DNA from: Lachnospiraceae bacterium
GTDB lineage: Bacteria > Bacillota > Clostridia > Lachnospirales > Lachnospiraceae
Direction of reading: 5' to 3'
Assembly: GCA_910574965.1 (NCBI GenBank)
Contig: CAJTDB010000004.1
Span: 124,001-188,000, forward strand
DNA length: 64,000 nt
Shown piece after piece: positions 33,109 through 42,174 of the stretch. The stretch's first letter is position 1; every line of letters starts with the position of its first letter. Made by a program: the position numbers and the translations under genes. A model generated the notes under the pieces. It made no database searches. It saw only the letters and a program-made list of their open reading frames with translations, and had not been told where the DNA came from.

Positions 33109-33969
33109 ATGTCAGCAACAGAAAAAATTGCGGTAATTACAGATTCCTGCGCGGATGTACCGCCGGAGTTAGCCAAGAAACACGGGCTTTTTGTGCTGCC
33201 CATGAGAATCATCTGTTCGGACGGAGAATACCGGGACGGGATTGATATTCATGCGGAAGAGATTTACGAGAGGTTAAAGAAGGAGCTGCCAAGGTCCAGC
33301 ACCCCAAGCGGCGGAGATGTGGAGGACACCTTTGCCGAGATTCGGCGTCAGGGCTATACAAAAGCCGTTGCGATTCTCTTATCCGGCGGACTGTCCGGAA
33401 CGGTAAATCATGTGCGACTGGAAGCGGAAGATGCGGAAGGGCTGGAAGTAGAAGTCTTTGATTCGAAGCAGGCCAGCATCGGTATCGGCATCATTGCCTT
33501 ACAGGCTGCCGCATACATAGAGGAAGGAATGGGTTTTGAAGAACTGAAGCAGAAGATTCAAAAGCTTATCGCCGGTACAAAGGTTTTCTTCTCCATCGAT
33601 ACGCTGGAGTATCTGCAAAAGGGCGGAAGAATCGGAAAAGCTGCCGCCCTGGCAGGAATGCTTCTGGATATTAAGCCTATTTTGTCCTTTGACGAAGAAG
33701 GCGAGATCTATACGGCCGCAAAAGTACGCAGCCGCAAACAGGTGGAAAAACGACTTTTGCAGCTTATAGATGAGATAAAAGAAACAAAAAGACCTTACAA
33801 TCTGGTAGTGGCAGACGGCGGTGCCCCCGCAGAACGGGAGCAGCTTGAAAGAAAACTCACAGAACTTCTGCCGGATGCCCGTTTTCTCTGCCGTGCGAAA
33901 ATCGGAGCCGCTCTGTCCATCTACCTGGGTGATGGACTGCTGGGCGCCGGTATTCAGTATTTAGATTAA
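33109..33969 (+). CDS. DegV-family fatty-acid-binding protein (FakB-like)
   Basis: A 286-aa DegV protein; the family binds fatty acids and, as FakB, presents them to kinase FakA. Signature segments are IAVITDSCADVPPELAKK at the start, FVLPMRIICSDGEYRDGIDI, LPRSSTPSGGDVEDTFAE with the conserved TS/ST ligand loop, SGGLSGTVNHVRLEAED, IDTLEYLQKGGRIGKAAAL and C-terminal AKIGAALSIYLGDGLLGAG. ATG 33109 is preferred; earlier in-frame starts lack a site and would add an unrelated leader. No FakA in the window. Confidence 0.9.
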   Translation: MSATEKIAVITDSCADVPPELAKKHGLFVLPMRIICSDGEYRDGIDIHAEEIYERLKKELPRSSTPSGGDVEDTFAEIRRQGYTKAVAILLSGGLSGTVNHVRLEAEDAEGLEVEVFDSKQASIGIGIIALQAAAYIEEGMGFEELKQKIQKLIAGTKVFFSIDTLEYLQKGGRIGKAAALAGMLLDIKPILSFDEEGEIYTAAKVRSRKQVEKRLLQLIDEIKETKRPYNLVVADGGAPAEREQLERKLTELLPDARFLCRAKIGAALSIYLGDGLLGAGIQYLD

Positions 33970-33985
33970 AACCCGCCGGAAAGAC

Positions 33986-34882
33986 TTACCTGCAAATATC
34001 GAAGATAAACTCCGCCGCCTGATCCATAGCTTCATAGGCTGTCTTAAAAGGAGACATCTGGAACACGTGCCACATGCCCTGATAGATGGAGATTTTAGCG
34101 CCTACCTGATGCCGGATCATTTGCTTGTGAAGATCCTGTGCATCGGACAGAAGAATTTCGTTAGAACCTGCCTGGATCAGTGTGGGCGGAAAGTCATGAA
34201 AATCCCCGTAGAGGGGAGAGAGGAATGGGTCCTGCAAGTCCCGTTCGCCGGTGTAATCTTTGATGGCACGGGTCAGATATTCTTCCGTCAGGATGGGATC
34301 GATGGCGGCTTTGGCTTTATGGGAAGCGCCGCTTCTGGTCAGATCCGTCCATGGAGAGAACAGGACAAGCCCTCTGGGAAGGATACGTTCCTGTTCTTTC
34401 AGCTTCAGCGTCAGCACCAGAGCAAGATTGCCGCCGGCGGAGTCCCCTGCCAGAATGACATCCCTTGCACCATAACCCAGATACATCAGATAATCCCACA
34501 TTTGCAGCGCGTCTAAAAGGGCTGCCGGATAAGGGTGTTCCGGTGCTAACCGGTAGTCAAAGCTTAAAATATCCATAGAAGTAGAAGCTGCCAGCTTGTT
34601 GGTGATGCTTCTGGCGTATTTTAAGCTTCCGGTATTATATCCGCCTCCATGGCAGTAAAGCAGTACATATTTTTTCATGTGGCTTCGCTTTACACTGACC
34701 CATTCCGCCTGGATTCCGTTTATTTCCGCATCCTCATACTGCATGTCAGCACTGCGCACCAGCAGATTTCCAAGACTGTCCTTAGAAGCCCGCTGCTTCT
34801 CAATATCTTCACTTTCCACCAAAGTATGCATTCTCCGGATTGCTTTCATGAGGTTCTGGTTGGACCGTTGTTTGTCAATCAT
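33986..34882 (-). CDS. alpha/beta hydrolase (hormone-sensitive-lipase family esterase)
   Basis: A 298-aa carboxylesterase of the HSL/acetyl-hydrolase family. The oxyanion motif is HGGGYNTGS, the nucleophile elbow GDSAGGNLAL, the acid near DPFLSPLYGD and the final histidine in MWHVFQM. No signal peptide, so cytoplasmic. It is divergent from the acyltransferase gene at 35042; the pairing of an esterase, an alcohol acyltransferase-like gene and a zinc-ribbon membrane protein hints at one acyl-ester pathway (inference). Confidence 0.87.
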   Translation of the reverse strand: MIDKQRSNQNLMKAIRRMHTLVESEDIEKQRASKDSLGNLLVRSADMQYEDAEINGIQAEWVSVKRSHMKKYVLLYCHGGGYNTGSLKYARSITNKLAASTSMDILSFDYRLAPEHPYPAALLDALQMWDYLMYLGYGARDVILAGDSAGGNLALVLTLKLKEQERILPRGLVLFSPWTDLTRSGASHKAKAAIDPILTEEYLTRAIKDYTGERDLQDPFLSPLYGDFHDFPPTLIQAGSNEILLSDAQDLHKQMIRHQVGAKISIYQGMWHVFQMSPFKTAYEAMDQAAEFIFDICR

Positions 34883-35025
34883 CCTTCTTCTGCCTTTCTG
34901 ATTTTTTGATAGTATGCTTTACTTTTTTGTATTCGAGTAAACTTCGATACAGGCAAATGCGGCATATCATTTTCAAATTATTAACGCCATTTTAGCATAT
35001 TTTCATAGGAAACCCAAGAAAATAA

Positions 35026-35034
35026 TGTTATAAT
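35026..35034 (+). promoter_or_regulatory. extended -10 promoter placing transcription start at the next gene's ATG
   Basis: TGTTATAAT (TGn plus TATAAT at 35029-35034) with no recognisable -35. The ATG at 35042 is 7 bases beyond the -10, where transcription would begin, and no Shine-Dalgarno is present. Confidence 0.6.
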
Positions 35035-35041
35035 TGTACAT

Positions 35042-36340
35042 ATGAAAAAACGATTAAACGAAAAGAAACCATGGTACCGTCTGGATCTGTCCGCCATCGT
35101 CTATCCGACTCTCCAGAGGAAAAATTTTTCATCGGTGTATCGGCTGTCGGTAGTCTTAAAGGAGAAGGTAGAGCCGGATCTTCTGCAAAGGGCAGTGGAT
35201 GAGACGCTGCCGCGTTTTCCGACTTTTAAGGTGGCTATGCGCAAAGGGGTATTCTGGAGATATTTAGAACCGAACGACCGGCCGGGACCTTTTGTAGAGC
35301 CGGATATTGCCAATCCTTGTATGCCCATGTCCTTTCAGAACAGCAGCCGCTATCTGATCCGGATTTATTATTATGAAAAGCGGATCTCTTTGGAAGTGTT
35401 TCACTCCCTTTCGGACGGGGGAGGAGCGATGTATCTGCTTCGGACAATGACTGCTGTTTATCTGCGTCTGAAGGGGCATCCCATTCCGGTAGGGCAGGGA
35501 GTCTTAGATCTGATGGAAGAGCCGGACGCCGAGGAGTTAGAAGATGCTTATTTTCGCTATGCCAGCTCCAAAGTTCGTCCGCCCAGAAGCCGGGAGAAGA
35601 CTTACCGGATCAGAGGGACGAGAGAGCCTTTTTATACGCTGAATATTATAACCGGTGTCCTTCCGGTGCAGCAAGTGCTGTCAGCGGCGAGAACATATCA
35701 GGTGTCTGTTACGGAATATCTAAATGCCGTGCTTCTTTATGCGCTTTTGCAAAAGCAGAAGGATGATAGGGTGTTCCGGGAACTTCCGGTGTCCATTGCC
35801 ATGCCGGTAAATCTCAGGCGATTTTTTCCGTCTAAAACCCTTCGGAATTTTATTACGATGGTTTACCCGGCCATCGATCCCAGGATGGGGGATTATACTT
35901 TTGAAGAAATTGTGCTGCAGGTCCATCACTTTATGCGTTATTATATTAACAATAAATTTTTAAATGCGGATATTACGACCAATGCGGCGGTGACGAGAAA
36001 TCCTTTCATCCGGGTAGTGCCGCTCTTTTTTAAGGATATTGTGATCCGGCAGTTTTATAAACGGGTCCAGGACAAACAGTCCAGTGCCGGACTGACCAAT
36101 CTGGGGATCATAGAAACGCCGGAAGAGATGAAAGCGCATATTGAACGGTTTGACGTACTTATGGGACAGCCGTTTTCTGCCCGGACGAATTGTGCAGTCG
36201 TGAGTTTCGGGGAAATATTAAGCATCAGCTTTGCCAGCAGCATCGTAGAAGCGGATGTAGAACGTATGTTCTTCCGGAAGCTGGTGCAGGATGGGATTCA
36301 TGTGAAGATTGAGAGCAACCGAAAAACGGAGGTAAGATAA
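35042..36340 (+). CDS. condensation-domain-like acyltransferase (alcohol acetyltransferase family)
   Basis: A 432-aa member of the BAHD/condensation-like superfamily. The catalytic HxxxDG motif appears as FHSLSDGGGAMYLL (about residue 120). A second conserved region, PVSIAMPVNLRRFFPSKTLRNFITMVYPAI, matches the NLR/DFGWG-side of such enzymes. WYRLDLSAIVYPTL at the start is a family trait, supporting ATG 35042 although no ribosome-binding site precedes it. Donor and acceptor are unknown. Stop (TAA) is 1 bp before the next ATG, so the zinc-ribbon protein is coupled. Confidence 0.8.
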   Translation: MKKRLNEKKPWYRLDLSAIVYPTLQRKNFSSVYRLSVVLKEKVEPDLLQRAVDETLPRFPTFKVAMRKGVFWRYLEPNDRPGPFVEPDIANPCMPMSFQNSSRYLIRIYYYEKRISLEVFHSLSDGGGAMYLLRTMTAVYLRLKGHPIPVGQGVLDLMEEPDAEELEDAYFRYASSKVRPPRSREKTYRIRGTREPFYTLNIITGVLPVQQVLSAARTYQVSVTEYLNAVLLYALLQKQKDDRVFRELPVSIAMPVNLRRFFPSKTLRNFITMVYPAIDPRMGDYTFEEIVLQVHHFMRYYINNKFLNADITTNAAVTRNPFIRVVPLFFKDIVIRQFYKRVQDKQSSAGLTNLGIIETPEEMKAHIERFDVLMGQPFSARTNCAVVSFGEILSISFASSIVEADVERMFFRKLVQDGIHVKIESNRKTEVR

Positions 36341-37042
36341 ATGTCCTATTGTGTAAACTGCGGCGTGGAGCTTCACGAAACCTGCTCTGTCTGTCCGCTT
36401 TGCCATACAGAAGTTCATAACCCCAGGCATCCGGCGGATGAGAATGCTCCCAAGCCTTTTCCGGTCCGCCAAGGAGCCGTGGCTCCGGTGCAAAAGGCAG
36501 ACGTGCTGATTCTGATCAGTGTGGTACTGGCAGTGACAGCCGGGGTCTGCGGTCTTTTAAATCTGCTGATTTTTTACGGGACATACTGGTCCTTGTATGT
36601 GATCGGAGGCTGTGTACTTTTATGGGTGTTCTGCCTGCCGATGTTTCTTCCCAAAATCAGCCCTTATGTGAGTATTCTGTTAGACGGCGGAGGGATTGCC
36701 ATGTACTTTGGGATCATTGCCTGGCTGCATCCGGGGCGGGGATGGTATCCGGATCTTGCGGTGCCTTTAACGGTTCTTGCTACGGGTCTGATTCTGCTTT
36801 TTGCCGTGTGCGTCCGGCAGATCCATGCATCGATCTTATCCTGTGCCGCACTGCTTCTGGCAGAGACAGCAGTTTATACCATAGCAGTGGAACTTCTGAT
36901 TGACCGTTTCCGGCAAACGCCTCCGGGTCTTACTTGGTCGGCTATCGTTTTGACCTGCTGCGTTATCATTGATGCTGCATTAATTACCATCCTGCGGCAT
37001 TCCAGACTGAGAGAAGAGGTCCGCAGGAGGATGCATATCTGA
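36341..37042 (+). CDS. zinc-ribbon multi-pass membrane protein (DUF6320-like)
   Basis: A 233-aa protein starting with a zinc ribbon, CVNCGVELHETCSVCPLCHTE (four CxxC cysteines), then six membrane helices between about residues 50 and 215 and a basic C-terminus. In gut Firmicutes this type is repeatedly coupled to the alcohol acetyltransferase-like gene, as here (0-1 bp). I recall it as DUF6320, function unknown. It could anchor or regulate the acyltransferase at the membrane. Confidence 0.78.
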   Translation: MSYCVNCGVELHETCSVCPLCHTEVHNPRHPADENAPKPFPVRQGAVAPVQKADVLILISVVLAVTAGVCGLLNLLIFYGTYWSLYVIGGCVLLWVFCLPMFLPKISPYVSILLDGGGIAMYFGIIAWLHPGRGWYPDLAVPLTVLATGLILLFAVCVRQIHASILSCAALLLAETAVYTIAVELLIDRFRQTPPGLTWSAIVLTCCVIIDAALITILRHSRLREEVRRRMHI

Positions 37043-37043
37043 T

Positions 37044-38324
37044 TTATGCGTCTTGAATAAGAACGGTTACCGTAAAAGTATCCTCTGTATAGGAAATGTC
37101 CAGAGTGCCGCGGTACCGCTCCACCATTTCCCGTACGTTGGACAGTCCGAGTCCATGCAGAACTTTGTTCTCCTTATCGGATTGCAGATGTCCTTTTTGC
37201 TCTAGAACGGGGTTTTGCTTGGTGTTTCGGATCTCATATGTAAAATATCCATTTTCCGTTACTCTGGCCTTTGCGGAAATATACCGGTCCTTTGGTTCCG
37301 GAATTTTGACGGATGCTTCAATGGCATTGTCCAGGGTATTGGAAAAGAGACAGCAGAGGCTGACTGCATCAATGCCGATCAGCTTTTGCAGATCAATATG
37401 GAAAAAGCAGTCGATTTTGTGCTCAACGGCCAGATTGTATTTGGCATTTAGAACGGCGTTGATGATGCTGTTTTTACAGAACATGCGGCTCTGTACGGCC
37501 ATTTGTACTTCCATTTTTTTCAGGTAATGTTCTGCCTCTTCGATGTTGCCTAAACGGTACAGCGACTGGATAACACTAAGATGATTGTTCATGTCATGGC
37601 GGAGCTTTCGGATGGTCGCCTGACTTTTCTCCAGCTCTTCATAATAGCTTTTCTGAAGTTTTAAATTCTTATGCTCCATGTTTTTCTGTATGCTGATGGT
37701 AAAATATTCCGCCAGAAACAGACTGCCCAGATTGGTCGTAAGGCAGGCCAGGGCAGCAGGCCACATCTTATAACTTTCCCTCGGTGAAAAATAAATACAG
37801 GTCGTAATATTTACAAGCGATGCCAGACAGATAACATTCAAAAAGATCCAGGTTCGGTTATCAAACAGACGCTTCATCTGTGAAAGATGCTGATTGAAAA
37901 AACGCAGGATCATATACCAGAAAAGCAGATGCAGCAACTGGTCAGACAGAGAACAGAAGTTTTCTGCAAAGAGAGATCTGCCAAGCAGAACATCCAGTCT
38001 TCCAAGCATATCCAAAATCAGGAAATTCTGGCTGACGATGATTGGATAAAGAACAGAGGCCGCTGCCAGTTTCTGCCAGATGCTTCCGTGAAAGGCTCCA
38101 AGCATAAGCACAGAGAACCAGATTAGATCTAGGGTAACATTAAAAAGGTCATTGGGGAAAATAATCATGCCGGAGAGAATCACTGCAGAGAAATAAATGA
38201 CCACTCCCCAGAATATTCCTTTGCGCCGTTCGGCCATACAGCAGAGAATCCGGTAAAATAAAATTCCCTGAACAATATACAACAGACTGCATATATAATA
38301 GATCACTTTAGAAACAACATCCAA
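37044..38324 (-). CDS. GHKL-family sensor histidine kinase (AgrC/LytS-like)
   Basis: A 426-aa membrane kinase. Six or seven N-terminal membrane helices (residues 1-210) precede a coiled coil (NMEHKNLKLQKSYYEELEKSQATIRKLRHDMNNHL) with the phospho-accepting H in RHDMNNHL. The HATPase region has LFSNTLDNAIEAS (N box) and HGLGLSNVREMVERY (G box). TTG 38324 is the likely start: GGGAGG stands nine bases upstream, and longer frames run into the response regulator gene. It lies 20 bp after the LytTR regulator, forming one two-component unit; signal could be a peptide. Confidence 0.88.
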   Translation of the reverse strand: MDVVSKVIYYICSLLYIVQGILFYRILCCMAERRKGIFWGVVIYFSAVILSGMIIFPNDLFNVTLDLIWFSVLMLGAFHGSIWQKLAAASVLYPIIVSQNFLILDMLGRLDVLLGRSLFAENFCSLSDQLLHLLFWYMILRFFNQHLSQMKRLFDNRTWIFLNVICLASLVNITTCIYFSPRESYKMWPAALACLTTNLGSLFLAEYFTISIQKNMEHKNLKLQKSYYEELEKSQATIRKLRHDMNNHLSVIQSLYRLGNIEEAEHYLKKMEVQMAVQSRMFCKNSIINAVLNAKYNLAVEHKIDCFFHIDLQKLIGIDAVSLCCLFSNTLDNAIEASVKIPEPKDRYISAKARVTENGYFTYEIRNTKQNPVLEQKGHLQSDKENKVLHGLGLSNVREMVERYRGTLDISYTEDTFTVTVLIQDA

Positions 38325-38344
38325 GCAATGGTACCTCCCTCTTT

Positions 38345-39052
38345 TTACTGCTGCAGCAAAAACCTTGCAAAAGCAGCTTCGAGTGCCTGCTGGTATCCCC
38401 GGCTTACAGGAACCCGTAATTCTTGGCAAAGGCAGTTGCCCTTTTCTAATGCCGCAACATGATTCAGGTTAATTAAATGCCGGTTGTGACAGCGAATAAA
38501 CGAATCCGGCAGTCCTTTTTCCACATCATCTAATTTTCCGTAAAATTCCTGCCGGGTTCCGTCTTTTTGTATCAGCACAACTTTTCTTCGATCACTGCTA
38601 AAAGCTAAAATGTTGTTCACAGGTATCCGAAGAGGGCCGGACCGCTGTTCTAGCACAAAGAATTGTTCTCTGGTCTTTCCAAGTTCTGTAAGGGCCTGCT
38701 CTAATACGTTCTGGATCTTGTGATCTTCATAGGGTTTTAGAATGTAGTGAAAAGCATGGACTTCGTATCCTTGAAAGACATAATCCGGATAAGCGGTTAC
38801 AAAGATCAAAAGAGTGCGAATGTCTTTTTTTCTTAGAGCTTTTGCAGTATCCATACCGCTTAACTGCTTCATCTCTATATCCAAAAATAACAGATCCAGT
38901 CCTTTTGCTTCTGGTCTGGTGATAAGTGCCTCTCCGGAATCATATTCAAAGATCCGATAGGTCTGCCCAAGCAGTTGGAGTTTTCGCTCCAGCGGAACAC
39001 GCAGGGCTTTTCGCATGGATGCTTCATCATCACATATTCCAACATTAATCAT
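38345..39052 (-). CDS. LytTR-family response regulator
   Basis: A 235-aa regulator. The receiver (1-125) has acidic pocket DDE at 9-11 (GICDDEASM), phospho-aspartate in LLFLDIEMKQLSGMD, and lysine in YILKPYEDH. The LytTR DNA-binding domain (140-235) has INNILAFSSDRRKV and SFIRCHNRHLINLNHVA. ATG 39052 follows GAGGAGGG. With the downstream kinase it forms an Agr/Lyt-like system. The divergent ABC exporter at 39255 is a plausible target. Confidence 0.92.
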   Translation of the reverse strand: MINVGICDDEASMRKALRVPLERKLQLLGQTYRIFEYDSGEALITRPEAKGLDLLFLDIEMKQLSGMDTAKALRKKDIRTLLIFVTAYPDYVFQGYEVHAFHYILKPYEDHKIQNVLEQALTELGKTREQFFVLEQRSGPLRIPVNNILAFSSDRRKVVLIQKDGTRQEFYGKLDDVEKGLPDSFIRCHNRHLINLNHVAALEKGNCLCQELRVPVSRGYQQALEAAFARFLLQQ

Positions 39053-39166
39053 AGGATGTCCCTCCTCATCCGGCAAAGTCCAGCAGAAATTATTTTACAG
39101 GAAGATTCGGATTTTGTAAATATGGCGGAAAAGGATTGGACTGAATAACAGAACTTTACAAGATTC

Positions 39167-39182
39167 ATGTCAAATATGACAT
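39167..39182 (+). promoter_or_regulatory. 16-bp inverted repeat in the LytTR/ABC divergent region
   Basis: ATGTCA-AATA-TGACAT, perfect 6-bp arms, 73 bp before the ABC ATPase ATG. A candidate operator; TGACA/TGTCA dyads occur upstream of Bce-type exporters, but the LytTR protein nearby usually prefers direct repeats. Confidence 0.45.
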
Positions 39183-39254
39183 TCGAACAGATGCAGACTG
39201 CCGCATTTTCTTCTATCATAGTGGTTAGATAAAACAGACGGGAGGTCGAATACG

Positions 39255-40010
39255 ATGTTGGAAGTAACGCATTTGTCAAAGAGCTATACATCGGGAACGC
39301 AGGTATATTCAGTATTAAAGGATGTGTCTTTAAAAGTAGAAAAGGGGGAGTTTGTGGCAGTTATGGGGCCTTCTGGTTCCGGCAAGACGACGCTTTTGAA
39401 CTGCATTTCCTGTTTTATTCCTTATGAGGAAGGGAAAATCCTTCTAAAAGACAGAAATATTTCTCATTTAGAAGAACGGGAGCTTTCTAAAGTCCGCAAC
39501 CGGCAGATGGGCTTTGTCTTTCAGGATTTTATGCTGCTGGATGGTTTGACGGTTTTTGAAAATATTTGTCTTCCCCAGATCATTGCCCGCCGTCCGGTGG
39601 TACAGATGGAAGAAAAGGCACGGAATATCTGCCGTCTTTTCGGCATTGAGAAAATTATGGACAAATATCCGGCGGAGATCTCCGGAGGGGAACGGCAGCG
39701 GACGGCGGTGGCGCGGGCGCTGATGAACCAGCCCTATGTAATCTTAGCGGACGAACCGACGGGCAATCTGGACAGCAAATCCTGCCGGGCAGTCATTGAT
39801 GCGTTCCTGCAGGCAAAAGAGGAGATGGGGGCGACGATTTTTATGGTGACCCATGACAGCTTTGCCGCTTCTTTCTGTGACCGCGTGATTGTTCTAAAAG
39901 ACGGACAGGTATATGGAGAGCTTATGAGGACCGGCAGCAGACGGGCATTTATGGATCAGCTTCTGGATACGATCCGTACCTTAGGAGGTGACCGTGATGA
40001 CTATGAATAA
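39255..40010 (+). CDS. ABC transporter ATP-binding protein (BceA/MacB type)
   Basis: A 251-aa ATPase. Walker A is GPSGSGKTTLLN, Q-loop FVFQDFMLLD, signature EISGGERQRTAVARALM, Walker [15 protein letters not shown], and switch histidine MVTHDSFAA. This FtsX-type ATPase energises the permease encoded by the next gene, whose ATG overlaps this gene's end by 14 bp. BceAB-like exporters sense or expel antimicrobial peptides. It faces away from a LytTR/GHKL system that may control it. Confidence 0.93.
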   Translation: MLEVTHLSKSYTSGTQVYSVLKDVSLKVEKGEFVAVMGPSGSGKTTLLNCISCFIPYEEGKILLKDRNISHLEERELSKVRNRQMGFVFQDFMLLDGLTVFENICLPQIIARRPVVQMEEKARNICRLFGIEKIMDKYPAEISGGERQRTAVARALMNQPYVILADEPTGNLDSKSCRAVIDAFLQAKEEMGATIFMVTHDSFAASFCDRVIVLKDGQVYGELMRTGSRRAFMDQLLDTIRTLGGDRDDYE

Positions 40011-42090
40011 GATCATGGCAAAGCTTCGCAGAAAGGAGAACGGACAGTATCGGCTGCTGGGACTTTGCATCTTTTTATCCGTATTTCTGGTATCTTCTTT
40101 TACTCTCATGTTTTTCTCGTCCTCCGTTCAGGAGGGGCTGCCGCCAGGGGGAGATACGAGGAAGCTCATGTGGCTGATGCTGGGGGTGGTGGGAATCGGA
40201 TGCCTGCTCTTTACGCTTTATGGAAGCAGTCTGTTTTTCCGAAACAAAAGTAAGACGTTCGGTGTGATGCTGGCTTTGGGGGCAGACAGAAAGGAACTTG
40301 CAGGACAGCTCTTCTGGGAACTTCTTACCGTTGCCGGAACTTGTTCAGGTGCCGGTCTTCTCTTGGCAGCACCGGCTTCCTGGCTTCTCTGGAAGCTCTT
40401 TCAGGGCATGGTTCCACATACAGCTCGGACGGCCTATGGACTTGAGATAGCTGGAATTCTGGCGGGCATCTTATTTGCAGCCGTGCTGGTTTTTCATATT
40501 CTGTTTCTTGGGATCCGTTTTATCAAAAGGACCAATCTTATGGATATTTTACATGCCGTTCGAAAGACCGAGATGGTCCGGGAGATCAGGCCCTGGACCG
40601 GCAAGCTTGGAATCGCACTGGTCATCTTCGGACTGTTTCTGGCGATGGCGGTTCCGCAGCTTACGGTTCGGCTTTTTCGTCAGGGAATGCCAGGCATCTG
40701 GAATATGACGTATCTGCTTTGTGTCTTTGGGCTGTATCTGCTTATGTTAAGTGCAGTATTTAATTCCAGGAAAGGAAAGCATCCGAAAAAATATTATCAA
40801 AATATTATTTCTACAAGCTTGATGCGTTTTGCAGCCAGACAGACAACAAGAAATATGTGCGTGATCGCACTGCTTGTTTTTGTGATGATTTTGTCCGCTT
40901 TCTGGGGAACGATGTATTATTTTGGCGCCACAGAAGGGGGAAGTACCGCTCTCTATGATTTTTCCGCCCATTTTCCTGCACGAGAAGAGCAGATGGGAAT
41001 GTCCGAACTCTCTGCGCTGGCGGCAGAATATGGGGGAAACATCCGTTCTTATAAGGAATCAGAATCACTGCAGCTTGTGATTCATTATACCGGACGGGAC
41101 ATGAACGATCAGCGACAGTATTTTGATGTGGAATATGAGAAGCTGGCATCCTTTGTATCCGTTTCAGAATTAGAAAGGATTATGGGAGTTCAGATTTCTC
41201 TGAAAGAAGGGGAATATCTGACGGTTACAGAGTCGGGATATCGGGAAAATATCTGGGTCAGCGCGGATTGCTTAAACGTCATTGAACATCCGGTGACAGG
41301 CAGGACATTCCAGCCGGTTTTCCAAGGAACGATAGCGTTTGACAATCTAGTTATGGGCAGCAATCCTTTTGCGTTTGTACTTTCAGATGTGGATTACCAG
41401 AGATTTTCTGCAAGATTAACGGATGAATTTAAAGAAGAACATGTGTTCTTTAATGTGGAAGAAGGTACCGATCTATATGGGTTTGCTGATGCATGGAAGC
41501 GGGCGTATATTGCCAGGGCCACTGCGCTTTCTAGTCATTGTCATCTGTATGACGCCCATGAGGAGGCGTTGGCTTTATCAGCCGGAGAGCTGTACGGTTA
41601 TTCGGGAGAAATCGATCTGTCACCGGACAATCCACAGTTGATGGGAGACTGGAAATATGCGCCTTTTTCCAAAGTACTCATGGAAGCCGGGGCTATGGAA
41701 CTGACAGCGGTATTTGTACTTCTTAGCATCTATATTGCTGTGATCTCTTTGTCATCTGCCGGAGTGATGAGCTATGTAAGGAGCCTGACGATCGCGTTGG
41801 ACAATCGCCAGCTTTTTGAAGACTTGAGAAAGCTTGGGGCAGATCATACCTATATCAAACGGGTGATCCGGGTACAGCTTCGGAAGCTTTTTGCATATCC
41901 TGTGGCGGCTGGATGTATTGTAACGGGAGCGTTTTCTCTGTTCTTGACGTATTTTAATGATATGGTACTGGAAGCTTTTGAACTGCGGATGCTTTTGATG
42001 GAAGGAGGACTGATGGTACTGACTGCAGGGGTCATGTATGGGGTATACAAAGGGGCTTATAGGCGGTCTAGAGAGATTGCAGGAGTATGA
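39997..42090 (+). CDS. FtsX-domain ABC permease (BceB-like)
   Basis: A 697-aa permease with about ten membrane helices and a large extracellular domain (about residues 320-560) between the fourth-or-later helices, matching BceB-like peptide-resistance/sensing transporters. The first FtsX module includes KSKTFGVMLALGADRKELAGQLFWE and the second VMSYVRSLTIALDNRQLFEDLRKLGADHTYIKR. ATG 39997 has GGAGGTG seven bases upstream and overlaps the ATPase gene. Confidence 0.88.
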   Translation: MTMNKIMAKLRRKENGQYRLLGLCIFLSVFLVSSFTLMFFSSSVQEGLPPGGDTRKLMWLMLGVVGIGCLLFTLYGSSLFFRNKSKTFGVMLALGADRKELAGQLFWELLTVAGTCSGAGLLLAAPASWLLWKLFQGMVPHTARTAYGLEIAGILAGILFAAVLVFHILFLGIRFIKRTNLMDILHAVRKTEMVREIRPWTGKLGIALVIFGLFLAMAVPQLTVRLFRQGMPGIWNMTYLLCVFGLYLLMLSAVFNSRKGKHPKKYYQNIISTSLMRFAARQTTRNMCVIALLVFVMILSAFWGTMYYFGATEGGSTALYDFSAHFPAREEQMGMSELSALAAEYGGNIRSYKESESLQLVIHYTGRDMNDQRQYFDVEYEKLASFVSVSELERIMGVQISLKEGEYLTVTESGYRENIWVSADCLNVIEHPVTGRTFQPVFQGTIAFDNLVMGSNPFAFVLSDVDYQRFSARLTDEFKEEHVFFNVEEGTDLYGFADAWKRAYIARATALSSHCHLYDAHEEALALSAGELYGYSGEIDLSPDNPQLMGDWKYAPFSKVLMEAGAMELTAVFVLLSIYIAVISLSSAGVMSYVRSLTIALDNRQLFEDLRKLGADHTYIKRVIRVQLRKLFAYPVAAGCIVTGAFSLFLTYFNDMVLEAFELRMLLMEGGLMVLTAGVMYGVYKGAYRRSREIAGV

Positions 42091-42174
42091 TACTTTGTAT
42101 TTTCTAAAAAAGTGCTGTCATTTTTCCGGAAAATGAGAGATAATAAGAGTGTTTAAACTAAAGGAGATACTCTT

